The notes beneath the pieces were generated by a model that was not told the DNA's origin, ran no database searches, and was given only the letters and a program-made list of their open reading frames with translations. A program made the translations under genes and the position numbers. A stretch of DNA of 64,000 nucleotides from Megasphaera sp. UBA1696 (GTDB lineage: Bacteria > Bacillota > Negativicutes > Veillonellales > Megasphaeraceae), in assembly GCA_002319965.1 (NCBI GenBank), contig DCJQ01000039.1:66573-130572 (forward strand), given 5' to 3'. Below, piece after piece: positions 35,022 to 43,560 of the stretch (position 1 is its first letter; each line of letters starts with the position of its first letter).

Positions 35022-35145
35022 GTCTTTTCCCATCCAGACTGTACTGTCGGTACCGAAATTTCATCGGTTCAACCCTTGCGGGTTAGCGGACTGTCACCGC
35101 CGGTCAGGAATTGAAAGCCCAGCTTTCTCACCTTGCCTCAAAGAC
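35022..35145 (-). promoter_or_regulatory. FMN riboswitch (RFN element)
   Basis: The minus strand carries the conserved blocks in order: GAGGCAAGGTGA, GACCGGCGGTGACAGTCCGC, AACCCGCAAGGGTT arm, CCGATGAAATTTCGG arm, GACAGTACAGTCTGGATGGGA. P1 is GTCTTT (35145-35140) with AAAGAC (35027-35022). FMN binding is expected to switch off ribD-ribE-ribH by transcription termination. Confidence 0.95.
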
Positions 35146-35171
35146 TATTTCTATTCTTCTTTTCATGTACG

Positions 35172-35200
35172 ATTTTAGCACATGAAAAGGAGAAATACAA
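35172..35200 (-). promoter_or_regulatory. Promoter of the rib unit, overlapped by an inverted repeat
   Basis: Minus-strand TTGTAT (35200-35195), 17-bp spacer, TAAAAT (35177-35172). Arms CTTTTCATGT and ACATGAAAAG (35159-35168, 35180-35189) flank the -10, which lies in the loop; the repeat may also end the rpe transcript. Confidence 0.6.
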
Positions 35201-35204
35201 GTCC

Positions 35205-35849
35205 TTATCGCAAGGACGCAATGGCTGCTTTTCGATCAGCCGCACCAAATACAGCACTGCCGGCAACGAGGAAGGTGGCTCCGGCATCTTTGACCGTCTG
35301 AGCCGTCTTATCGTTGATGCCGCCGTCGACTTCGATGACAGCTTCGGTATTTCCTGCATTTTGAAGGAGTTCCTTGGCCTGGCGGATTTTGTCAAGGCTA
35401 TAAGGAATAAACTTCTGACCGCCAAAACCCGGATTGACGCTCATGATAAGGATAAGGTCTAATTGTCCGGCAACACAGGACAAGGTCGATACAGGCGTCG
35501 ACGGATTGAGGGCTACGCCGGCCTTCATCCCGGCTTCATGAATTTGCTGCAAAACTCGGTCCAAGTGGACGCAGGCTTCTTGATGAACCGTCATATATTG
35601 GACGCCGGCATCAGCCAGGCCGTCGACATACGCTTCGGGATTGGTCACCATCAAATGGGCATCGAAAGGAAGTTTCGTAGCCGGACGCAGGGCCTTGATG
35701 ACGGGCACGCCGAAGGTGAGATTGGGTACAAAATGGCCGTCCATCAAATCGAGATGGATACAGTCGGCCCCCTTCTGTTCGACGTCTTTAATTTCTTCAG
35801 CTAACCGCGAAAAATCAGCGGATAATATAGAGGGACAAATCGTTACCAT
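35205..35849 (-). CDS. rpe: Ribulose-phosphate 3-epimerase
   Basis: 214 residues, TIM barrel of the pentose phosphate pathway. Motifs: CPSILSADFSRL, HLDLMDGHFVPNLTFG (metal His and Asp), HLMVTNPEAYVD, LIMSVNPGFGGQKFI and EVDGGIND. Directly follows rsgA (2 bp gap), a conserved order. Confidence 0.96.
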   Translation of the reverse strand: MVTICPSILSADFSRLAEEIKDVEQKGADCIHLDLMDGHFVPNLTFGVPVIKALRPATKLPFDAHLMVTNPEAYVDGLADAGVQYMTVHQEACVHLDRVLQQIHEAGMKAGVALNPSTPVSTLSCVAGQLDLILIMSVNPGFGGQKFIPYSLDKIRQAKELLQNAGNTEAVIEVDGGINDKTAQTVKDAGATFLVAGSAVFGAADRKAAIASLR

Positions 35850-35851
35850 GA

Positions 35852-36715
35852 TTATCGTTTCCTTTCTGCAATGGAGGTGATGATTTTACAGTACGTTTCA
35901 TACCGTTCTTTTTGAATCTGCCCGGCGGCAACGGCCTCTTTTACGGCACATTCCGGTTCGGACAGGTGGAGACACGACGAGAACTTACAGCCTGCGCTGT
36001 ATGGCACCATATCCGGAAATAAGGGCAGGACGTCCCGCGCATCAAGGTGTTCGAAATCAAGGGCGCTGAACCCCGGCGTATCGACGACATAGGTATTATT
36101 GTCGAGGCGCATGATTTCTGAATGGCGTGTCGTATGGCGGCCCCGCTTAATCTTTTCACTGACGGCACCGATGGATAAGTCCTGGCGCCCCAACAGTTGG
36201 GACAAAAGACTCGATTTACCGACGCCGGACGGACCGGCAAAGGCCGTCACTTTCTGCGGCAGCCGCTCATAGAGATTGTCCAAGCCTTCTCCGGTCCGGG
36301 CCGACACGAGGCAGACATCGTAGCCGCAGCGCTCGTAAAAAGCCTGATAGCTTTCAGCAAGTTTTCGGTCGAGATCGCACTTATTGAAGCAGAGTACGGG
36401 CCGAATGCCGCTGTATTCACAGGTCATGAGCATCTTGTCGATAAGAAAGCGGTTCGGATCCGGTGACTGGGCTGACATGATGATCATCAATTGATCGAGG
36501 TTCGCCACCGCCGGCCGGCGGATTTGATTCCGCCGGGGCAGCTGGGCTTCGATGACGCCCTTGTCGTTTTCCAGTTCCGTAATTTCCAATTCATCGCCGA
36601 CTAAAATTTTCGCCTTGAGCAGTTTGCCCCGACGCCGGCATTCAACGAGGTTGTCTCTTCCGACATCGACGTAATAATAGCCATTATAGTTCTTGATGAC
36701 GCGTCCTTTTGTCAT
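35852..36715 (-). CDS. rsgA: Small ribosomal subunit biogenesis GTPase RsgA
   Basis: 287 residues. N-terminal OB fold (to about 65), circularly permuted GTPase with FNKCDLD (G4) before AGPSGVGKSSLLSQL (G1) and DTPGFS (G3), and a C-terminal zinc site CKFSSCLHLSEPECAV. Late 30S maturation factor. Overlaps neither neighbour; AGGAGG 4 nt before the ATG. Part of the stp-prkC-rsgA-rpe string. Confidence 0.96.
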   Translation of the reverse strand: MTKGRVIKNYNGYYYVDVGRDNLVECRRRGKLLKAKILVGDELEITELENDKGVIEAQLPRRNQIRRPAVANLDQLMIIMSAQSPDPNRFLIDKMLMTCEYSGIRPVLCFNKCDLDRKLAESYQAFYERCGYDVCLVSARTGEGLDNLYERLPQKVTAFAGPSGVGKSSLLSQLLGRQDLSIGAVSEKIKRGRHTTRHSEIMRLDNNTYVVDTPGFSALDFEHLDARDVLPLFPDMVPYSAGCKFSSCLHLSEPECAVKEAVAAGQIQKERYETYCKIITSIAERKR

Positions 36716-36723
36716 GTTCCTCC

Positions 36724-38676
36724 TCAGATATATTGATCCTGTACTAGCGAATTATTGATATAGACTTTGACCCGGGTCTTACCGGTTCCGCTGACGCTCT
36801 TTGAAATGTTGTCGCCACCGGATTGATTGCGGTCGTAGACGACGCGCGAACCATTATCATCGGACACGATGATTTGAACGTGCTGGTTCGAAGCGCCGGC
36901 AGGAACACTGATATTGACCGTCCCGTAGTGCGGCGTACCGGCCGGTTCCTGGTTATTGGCACTGCCGTCCGAGCCGGTCGACTGCGAGTTTTGGCTGCCG
37001 GGATATTCGACGGTCAGGTTGACCACTTTGCCGTCTCCTGCAGCCTGAGCTGTAATGACGGCTTGAGAGCTGTCTTTCGAAGCATCGAGGTTGGCAACGG
37101 AGCCGACGGAATAGCCGGCGCTTTCCAAGGCTTTTTCCGCTTCTTCGAGGGTCATGCCGCTCGTATTCGGCGCTTCATTAGCGGCTTCAGCAGCCTTTTC
37201 AGCCTCGCTCTTACGGCAGACGACGAGGTTGACTTTCGTCCCCTTATCGACCTTCTTCGGCGACGCCGGGCTCTGACTGATAATCGTCCCGTCTGCATAT
37301 TGAGCGCTTTCTTTATAGGTTACCTTGCCGACGGATAAACCGATTTCCTTCAATTTACTTTCGGCCTCCTCAAGGGTCAGGCTCCTCAAATCAGGCATTA
37401 AGACCTGCTCGCCCTTATTGCCCTTGCTGACGGTCAGATAAATCGTTCGGTTGGCCTTGACAACGGCACCGCCTGACGGCGTCTGGGCGACGACTTCGCC
37501 GACAGGGACTTCCTCGCTTTCTACCTCCTTGACCGATACGTCAAGTTTTTTATCCTTGAGGATTTTTCGGGCAATTTCCACCTGTTTCCCCGTTACGTTC
37601 GGAACGGTAATATCTTCGGTGCTCCAAAAATTACCAAAGGAAAAGAAGGCCCATACGAAGGCGACGAGAAAGACACCGAGCATGCCGATGATGATCGTCT
37701 TTTGGGAATGATTACTGATAGAATCCATGAAACGAGTAAAAATATTCTTCTTCTTTTTCGGCGCTTCTTCAGGCAGCTCTTTTTCCTTTATGGGCTGGAT
37801 TTTTTGAGTCCCAAAGTTATACGTCCCCTTACTGATGATCGGACGGGCACCATTGGTGTTGATAAAGCCCTGAGACAGGCGAAGTTCTGACATCATCTCG
37901 CCAATCGACTGGAACCGGTCGTCGGGATTCTTGGACATGGCCTTTAGGATTACCTGTTCGACCAGCCGGGGAATGCGGCGATTGTACTTCGTCGGCAGGG
38001 GAATATCGTCCTGAACGTGCTTCAAGGCGATGCTGATGGCTGTATCCCCTTCGAAAGGCACGATACCGGTCATCATTTCATACATGACGACGCCGAGGGA
38101 ATAAATATCCGTTCGCTCATCAATATGGCCGCCGCTGGCCTGTTCCGGCGAAAAATAATGAACCGAACCGAGAACGGTGCGATCGCTGTTTTCCACGGAA
38201 TTGACAGCCCGGGCAATGCCAAAATCTGCGACCTTAATACGCCCCGTTTCAGTCACCAGAATGTTATGGGGCTTAATATCGCAGTGGACGATGCCGTTAG
38301 CATGTGCGTTTTCAAGGGCTTCGCCGATATTGAAAGCAATCTGTATCGACGTATTGATCGGCAAATGGCCGTGTTTTTCGATATACTCTTTTAGCGTCTC
38401 GCCGCGTACAAATTCCATGACGATGTAATGGACATTTTCATCGTAGCCGACGTCGTATATATTGACGATATTGGGATGGGACAATTTGGCAGCCGCTTGA
38501 GCTTCCTGCCGAAAACGAACGACAAAATCGTGGTCGTCGCCGTATTTTGCATGAAGTACCTTGACCGCAACGATACGATCCAGGAGAATATCCTGGGCCT
38601 TATATACGCTGGCCATGCCGCCTGTGCCTACTTTTTCCAATATCTTGTATCTATTGTCTAAGATATGACCAATCAT
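36724..38676 (-). CDS. prkC: PASTA-domain serine/threonine protein kinase
   Basis: 650 residues. Cytosolic Hanks-type kinase (1-265): GTGGMASVYKA glycine loop, AVKVL Lys, DFGIAR, and catalytic loop IVHCDIKPHNIL near residue 130. One membrane helix at about 331-353, then two full PASTA repeats (about 358-490), a degenerate third, and a Ser/Gly/Asn-rich linker to a small C-terminal beta domain. The usual HRD is HCD here (codon TGC), so it is a non-RD type loop. Senses muropeptides or lipid II in relatives. Paired with phosphatase stp directly upstream. Confidence 0.95.
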   Translation of the reverse strand: MIGHILDNRYKILEKVGTGGMASVYKAQDILLDRIVAVKVLHAKYGDDHDFVVRFRQEAQAAAKLSHPNIVNIYDVGYDENVHYIVMEFVRGETLKEYIEKHGHLPINTSIQIAFNIGEALENAHANGIVHCDIKPHNILVTETGRIKVADFGIARAVNSVENSDRTVLGSVHYFSPEQASGGHIDERTDIYSLGVVMYEMMTGIVPFEGDTAISIALKHVQDDIPLPTKYNRRIPRLVEQVILKAMSKNPDDRFQSIGEMMSELRLSQGFINTNGARPIISKGTYNFGTQKIQPIKEKELPEEAPKKKKNIFTRFMDSISNHSQKTIIIGMLGVFLVAFVWAFFSFGNFWSTEDITVPNVTGKQVEIARKILKDKKLDVSVKEVESEEVPVGEVVAQTPSGGAVVKANRTIYLTVSKGNKGEQVLMPDLRSLTLEEAESKLKEIGLSVGKVTYKESAQYADGTIISQSPASPKKVDKGTKVNLVVCRKSEAEKAAEAANEAPNTSGMTLEEAEKALESAGYSVGSVANLDASKDSSQAVITAQAAGDGKVVNLTVEYPGSQNSQSTGSDGSANNQEPAGTPHYGTVNISVPAGASNQHVQIIVSDDNGSRVVYDRNQSGGDNISKSVSGTGKTRVKVYINNSLVQDQYI

Positions 38677-38712
38677 TTTTAACTATTCCACCACTTTCAT
38701 AGTCGTTCCCGA

Positions 38713-39420
38713 TTATATGGTTGTTAAAATTGCCGTGACATTGTCCTTGGCCCCATTTTCATAGACCTGGCCAAAGAGATCGTTGATGATCTCTCGTTCT
38801 GTCCGGCTGTAGTCGCCGATGGCATCGCAAAGTTCCGGCTTGCCAATAAAAGACGTCAAGCCGTCGGAACAAATCAGAATACGGTCATTCGGCTGTACTT
38901 CAAAAGCCCCGGTATCGACGATGAGATTGGAATCGACACCGACAGCTCTGGTCAGTACATGGCGCTGCGGATGATTGAGCGCTTCTTCTTCTGTAATCTT
39001 ACCTTTATCGAGTAAAACCTGAACAATCGTATGATCGACAGAAATCTGTGAAAAGACTCCTTCCCGGTATAGATAGATGCGGCTGTCTCCGACGTGGCCC
39101 CAAAAGGCCATATGCCGGGCCAGGGTCACCATGGAAACGGTCGTCCCCATTCCCTTTAGGGACGGGTCGATCAAGGTCTTGCTGATGATGCTGGAATTGG
39201 CATACTGAATCGCTTTTTCCAACTGCACCGGTGCCGCATAATTAAAGTTCTTAAAATAGTAAGCAATGGCTTCTACCGCCGTCTTACTGGCGATTTCGCC
39301 GCCGACGTAGCCGCCCATACCGTCGGCTACGGCCAGCACGTTTCGCTCATGGCTGATATAAAAAGAATCTTCATTTACTTTCCGAACCAGGCCGATTTTG
39401 GATTCACCGTATGTGCCCAA
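38713..39420 (-). CDS. stp: PP2C-type serine/threonine phosphatase
   Basis: About 235 residues. Motifs of bacterial PPM phosphatases: GLVRKVNEDS, VADGMGGYVGGEIAS, GTTVSMV, GHVGDSRIYLYR, LICSDGLTSFI and DNVTAI with all metal-binding Asp. Start set at TTG 39420, 9 nt after AGAGGA; a GTG at 39438 gives six more residues but has no ribosome site. Reverses PrkC phosphorylation. Confidence 0.93.
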   Translation of the reverse strand: MGTYGESKIGLVRKVNEDSFYISHERNVLAVADGMGGYVGGEIASKTAVEAIAYYFKNFNYAAPVQLEKAIQYANSSIISKTLIDPSLKGMGTTVSMVTLARHMAFWGHVGDSRIYLYREGVFSQISVDHTIVQVLLDKGKITEEEALNHPQRHVLTRAVGVDSNLIVDTGAFEVQPNDRILICSDGLTSFIGKPELCDAIGDYSRTEREIINDLFGQVYENGAKDNVTAILTTI

Positions 39421-39489
39421 ATTCTCACGTCCTCTCACGGTGTTTCGTTATAGGTACACATTAATTCATTTCATATTCCCTGTCACCTG

Positions 39490-40518
39490 TCAAATATTTT
39501 CACGTTTTATACGCAGCTGGCCGCAGGCCGCCTGAATCTTGCTGCCCATTTCCCGGCGCAGCGTGACCGGCACGCCGTGACGTTGGAGGTAGGTAACGAA
39601 TTCACTGATTGACTTGTCATCAGGCCGATATAGGCCGACATCATAGTTGTCATTAATGGGAATGGCATTGATGAGAATATTTTTACCGCTGAAAAGGCGG
39701 GCCAGTTCTTTGGCACAAGCATGGGTACAGGTCAGATTTTTGATGAGAATATATTCATAGGTAACCTTCCGGCCTGTCTCTTCAAAATAATGATGGGCCG
39801 CCGTCAAGACGGCATCGAGGGGATACTTGTCGGTAATCGGCATGATACGACGACGAAGAGCATCATTGGGGGCGTGGAGGGATACGGCCAACGTAATGGG
39901 CATCCCTTCTTTCGCCAATTGGTACATCTTAGGCACGATGCCTGACGTCGATAAGGTCATGTTGCGGTAACCTAAGTAGAGGGTATCCTTTTCGTGGATG
40001 AGCTTCATGAAGGCGATGACATTGTCGTAATTGAGCAGCGGTTCTCCCGTCCCCATGATGACGATGGAGTGCAGCTCCGACGTCACGTGTTGACGGAAAG
40101 CCAATAACTGAGCCACCATCTCTCCGGCCGACAGATTGCGGACGAAGCCGTTTTTCGCCGAAGCACAGAAGGCACAGTTGACGGCACAACCGACCTGCGA
40201 CGAAACGCAGATCGAATTTCCGTAATCATGCATCATGAGCACCGTTTCAACGGTCTGCCCGTCGTTAAGGCGCAAGAGCAATTTAACGGTCCGTCCGTCC
40301 GGCGCATCAAGGCGCGACACGACGTCGGGCATCTGAATGGGCAGGACGTCCTTTAAAAGGTCCCGATCCTTTTGCGGCAGGAGCACCATGTCATCCCAGG
40401 AAAAGACCGACTGCTTATATATATAATGAAAGATCTGATCGGCCCGGAATTTTTTCATCCCTTGGGCGACGAGGAAGTCCTGCAGGTCTTTTTTTGTCAT
40501 ATCGAATAGATTCATCAT
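39490..40518 (-). CDS. rlmN: Dual-specificity 23S rRNA/tRNA adenine C2-methyltransferase
   Basis: 342 residues. Radical SAM enzyme with the cluster motif CAVNCAFC (C-x3-C-x2-C), GTGEPLLN, LAVSLHAPND, and KVTYEYILI. Methylates A2503 of 23S rRNA and A37 of some tRNAs. Follows rsmB by 1 bp; two adjacent ATG codons at the start. Confidence 0.95.
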   Translation of the reverse strand: MMNLFDMTKKDLQDFLVAQGMKKFRADQIFHYIYKQSVFSWDDMVLLPQKDRDLLKDVLPIQMPDVVSRLDAPDGRTVKLLLRLNDGQTVETVLMMHDYGNSICVSSQVGCAVNCAFCASAKNGFVRNLSAGEMVAQLLAFRQHVTSELHSIVIMGTGEPLLNYDNVIAFMKLIHEKDTLYLGYRNMTLSTSGIVPKMYQLAKEGMPITLAVSLHAPNDALRRRIMPITDKYPLDAVLTAAHHYFEETGRKVTYEYILIKNLTCTHACAKELARLFSGKNILINAIPINDNYDVGLYRPDDKSISEFVTYLQRHGVPVTLRREMGSKIQAACGQLRIKRENI

Positions 40519-40519
40519 A

Positions 40520-41851
40520 TCAAGACTCCTTCTTCATGCGAGCAATGAAGAACCCGTCCATGCCGTCGTGCTGAGGCAAAAGCTGGATAAAGGGGCCTTC
40601 ATGCCCCGGAACGGCCAGTTTCTCCGCAGCGTTTTCAACATGAAACTCCGGATGCTTCTGTAGAAATTCGTTGACGATACCGCTGTTTTCGTCATCATTC
40701 AGGGTACACGTACTGTATACCAAGACGCCGCCGGGCTTCACGCACTGAGACGCACTTTCCAAAATGCGCCGCTGCAGGGCCGGCAAAGTACGGAGATCAC
40801 TCAACTGCTTGCGCCAGCGAAGGTCGATCTTGTGGCGCAGGACGCCGAGACCGGAACAAGGCGCATCGATTAAGACGCGGTCGGCCCGACCGCCGTACTT
40901 CTGGCCGATGGTGCAGGCATTCTGCAAGAGGGTGCGGACGTTTTTAAGGCCTAATTTTTGGGCATTATAGTCAATCAACTTCAATTTATGTTCATGGATG
41001 TCGCCACCGTAGACGATACACGACGGACCGCCGATAGCCGCTAAATGGGTCGTCTTCCCGCCGGGAGCGGCGCAGACATCGAGGACCAGTTCATGGGGCT
41101 GAGGGTCGACGATATGGGCGACGAGCTGAGACGGTTCGTCTTGAATGATGGCCCGCCCGTCTTTAAGGCATTCCAGTTCGTGAATCCCCAAGTGGCCGTC
41201 GATATAGATGCCGTCCGGCGAAACCGGCGTCGGTCGAGCCTGGATTCCTTGTTCGATGAGTTCTTTAAGAAGCTCATCCCGGCTGGTACGGGTCGTATTG
41301 GCCCGAAGGCACAGAGGCGGGATGGTATCGAAATACTGACAGAGTTTTTCCGTTTCCTCCGGGCCGTAATCTTCGAGCCAGCGGCGAATGAGCCAATCCT
41401 GCTGATGATACGTCAAAGCCAAGTAGGCGGTCATATCCTTTTCCTTGTCCGGAATGACGAAGGAATTGCGGTTGCGAATGCTGTTTCGCAGCATGGCATT
41501 GACGAATTTTGCCATGCCCTTATTGCCAAACTTCGTCGCCATCTTGACCGACTCGTTACAAGCCGCCGATTCAGGCACCTTATCCATGCCAAAAATCTGA
41601 TAGAGGCCCAATCGGACGATGGCCAGGCAGACCGGATCAAGCTTATTTAATTTGCGCGTACTGAGCTGGGAAATGATCCAGTCCAAATAATTAAGACAGC
41701 GCAGGGTCCCATAAACAAGTTCCGTATAAAATCTCCGATCCCGATCAGAAAATTTATGGGCCTGTATCGCCTTCGAGACGACGATATTACTATACCCTTC
41801 ATCCCTGCAAATGGTCAGCAGGCTTTGAAAGGCAATTTCACGTACGTTCAT
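40520..41851 (-). CDS. rsmB: 16S rRNA (cytosine 967-C5)-methyltransferase
   Basis: 443 residues. N-terminal NusB-like helical domain (RDRRFYTELVYGTLR), then the SAM fold: VLDVCAAPGGKTTHLA, DAPCSGLGVLRHKIDLRW and YSTCTLNDDENSGI carrying the two catalytic Cys. AGGAGG before the ATG. Between fmt and rlmN as in many Firmicutes. Confidence 0.95.
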   Translation of the reverse strand: MNVREIAFQSLLTICRDEGYSNIVVSKAIQAHKFSDRDRRFYTELVYGTLRCLNYLDWIISQLSTRKLNKLDPVCLAIVRLGLYQIFGMDKVPESAACNESVKMATKFGNKGMAKFVNAMLRNSIRNRNSFVIPDKEKDMTAYLALTYHQQDWLIRRWLEDYGPEETEKLCQYFDTIPPLCLRANTTRTSRDELLKELIEQGIQARPTPVSPDGIYIDGHLGIHELECLKDGRAIIQDEPSQLVAHIVDPQPHELVLDVCAAPGGKTTHLAAIGGPSCIVYGGDIHEHKLKLIDYNAQKLGLKNVRTLLQNACTIGQKYGGRADRVLIDAPCSGLGVLRHKIDLRWRKQLSDLRTLPALQRRILESASQCVKPGGVLVYSTCTLNDDENSGIVNEFLQKHPEFHVENAAEKLAVPGHEGPFIQLLPQHDGMDGFFIARMKKES

Positions 41852-41896
41852 GAATCCTCCTAAATAAAACGTATGGCCATGCGTGCGGCATGCCGA

Positions 41897-42832
41897 TTAT
41901 AACGGTTCACCGACAGTCAGCGTGACCCCTTGCAGATACTGGGCTGCCATCAGACGCTTGCGGCTTTCCGGCTGAACTTCGGTAATGCGAAGAGCGCCCT
42001 TTCCGGTTTGGACGGTAAAGGATTTTTTGGTCACGGCAATGACGGTTCCCGGCACGGCATCCGTCCCTTCGACGACGTCAGCTGCCCAAATTTTCAGCCG
42101 CTTTTCATCACGGCACACCGTATAGGCACCGGGGTGAGGATCCAAGGTCCGGATCAACCGTTCTAAGACGACGGCGTCGGTATTCCAATCGAGGGCTGCT
42201 TCTTCTTTCGTGATCTTCGCCGTATACGTCGCCTGACTTTCATCCTGGGCAACGGCATTTCGTTCATAGTTATCCAGGTCGTCGACGACGGTCATCAAAG
42301 TTGAGGCACCCAGAGAGGCCAGTTTCTCGAACAAGGTGCCCGTCGTTTCCTTGGCATCTAAAGGGATGACCGCTTTTTTCAGCATCTTCCCCGTATCCAT
42401 CCCTTCGTCGAGGAGCATGATGGTAACGCCGCTCTCAGCTTCGCCTTCTTTGATGGCATACTGGATGGGCGCAGCGCCCCGATACTTCGGCAGGAGTGAG
42501 CCGTGAACGTTCAGGCAGCCGTATTTAGGGATATCGAGGACCGCCTTGGGCAAAATCTTGCCGTAGGCAATGACGATAATGACGTCCGGAGACAGGCTTC
42601 TCAGTTCAGAAATAACCTCATCGCTTCGCATAGAATCGGGTTGGAACACGGGAATCCCCAGTTCGACGGCTTTTTCCTTCACCGGCGAAAAGGTCACCTT
42701 CTTCCCTCGTCCCCGCTGTTTATCCGGCTGGGTATAGACGGCCGCCACGTCATGCTGCGATTGGGCCAAACGTGCTAAGGCCGGAACTGAAAAATCGGGT
42801 GTTCCCATGAATACGATGCGTAAGCTCTCCAT
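41897..42832 (-). CDS. fmt: Methionyl-tRNA formyltransferase
   Basis: 311 residues. IVFMGTPDFSVPAL start, the catalytic NVHGSLLPKYRGAAPIQYAI (family NxHxSLLPxxRG) and VTIMLLDEGMDTG are all present; C-terminal tRNA-binding domain from about 210. Formylates initiator tRNA. Its ATG overlaps the def stop as TAATG. Confidence 0.97.
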   Translation of the reverse strand: MESLRIVFMGTPDFSVPALARLAQSQHDVAAVYTQPDKQRGRGKKVTFSPVKEKAVELGIPVFQPDSMRSDEVISELRSLSPDVIIVIAYGKILPKAVLDIPKYGCLNVHGSLLPKYRGAAPIQYAIKEGEAESGVTIMLLDEGMDTGKMLKKAVIPLDAKETTGTLFEKLASLGASTLMTVVDDLDNYERNAVAQDESQATYTAKITKEEAALDWNTDAVVLERLIRTLDPHPGAYTVCRDEKRLKIWAADVVEGTDAVPGTVIAVTKKSFTVQTGKGALRITEVQPESRKRLMAAQYLQGVTLTVGEPL

Positions 42833-43293
42833 TATTCCCCTACTTTCTGTAAATCCGTCGCTTTTTCAATAAATAAATGACCGTAGAGATGATCCATTTC
42901 ATGTTGGAAAATGCGGGCCAAGAAACCTTCCGGTTCATAAATGACCGTCTTGCCGTGGCGCGTTAAGGAGCGGACCTTGATTTTAGAAGCTCGCCGGACT
43001 TTGCCGTAGTAACCGGGAACACTCAGGCAGCCTTCCGTATCGATGTTCGTTTCTTCCGACATTTCAAGGATTTCCGGGTTGATGAGTTCAATCAAACCGT
43101 TGCCGTCATCGAGGACGATGAGCTGCAGCGATTCATTGACCTGGGGCGCAGCCAAGCCGACACCTTCGGCTGCATACATCGTTTCGGCCATGTCATCGAG
43201 AATTTTCTTTATATGTTTATTCACTTTTGCAACCGGTTTTGCCGTCGCTTTCAGGACGGGATCGCCGGCTTTTATGATTTTGAGTAATGCCAT
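42832..43293 (-). CDS. def: Peptide deformylase
   Basis: 153 residues, type I. Motifs GVGLAAPQV, EGCLSVPGYYG (metal Cys) and QHEMDHLYG (two metal His, catalytic Glu). Removes N-formyl groups from nascent proteins. First gene of def-fmt-rsmB-rlmN. Confidence 0.97.
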   Translation of the reverse strand: MALLKIIKAGDPVLKATAKPVAKVNKHIKKILDDMAETMYAAEGVGLAAPQVNESLQLIVLDDGNGLIELINPEILEMSEETNIDTEGCLSVPGYYGKVRRASKIKVRSLTRHGKTVIYEPEGFLARIFQHEMDHLYGHLFIEKATDLQKVGE

Positions 43294-43336
43294 ATATCTT
43301 TCACCTCATTGTTATAGTAAAACGCTTATCCGTCTT

Positions 43337-43431
43337 ATTATAGCGGAAAAAGAGCCAAAAGGCTACTGCAAGAATTCAAATTAACCGTCACCAAGAGTGA
43401 GAAAGAGAATCCTTACACTTCTATTATATCA
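43337..43431 (-). promoter_or_regulatory. Candidate promoters upstream of def
   Basis: Two TATAAT boxes on the minus strand: 43342-43337 (poor -35 TAGCCT at 17 bp) and 43428-43423, the latter an extended -10 (TGATATAAT) without a -35. Either may drive def-fmt-rsmB and downstream genes. Confidence 0.4.
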
Positions 43432-43493
43432 GATTCATACAAGGCCCGGGGCAGCGATTCTTCCCTTTTCTATGACCCGTCAAAGCCCTGCAA

Positions 43494-43523
43494 AAAGCAA
43501 GCCTGTGTGACATCACACAGGCT
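43494..43523 (-). terminator. Terminator after priA
   Basis: GCCTGTGTGA (43501-43510) and TCACACAGGC (43513-43522) form a tight 10-bp stem; on the minus strand it is followed by TTGCTTTTTG. Confidence 0.75.
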
Positions 43524-43560
43524 TTTATGTCAAAAATGTTTAAAAAAAGTTAAAAAGCTG

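Noticed and set aside
34914..35033. N-terminal extension of ribD giving a 419-residue protein
   Set aside because: The extension is encoded by the riboswitch 3' end and the terminator; a TTG with a good ribosome site at 34913 fits the family start.
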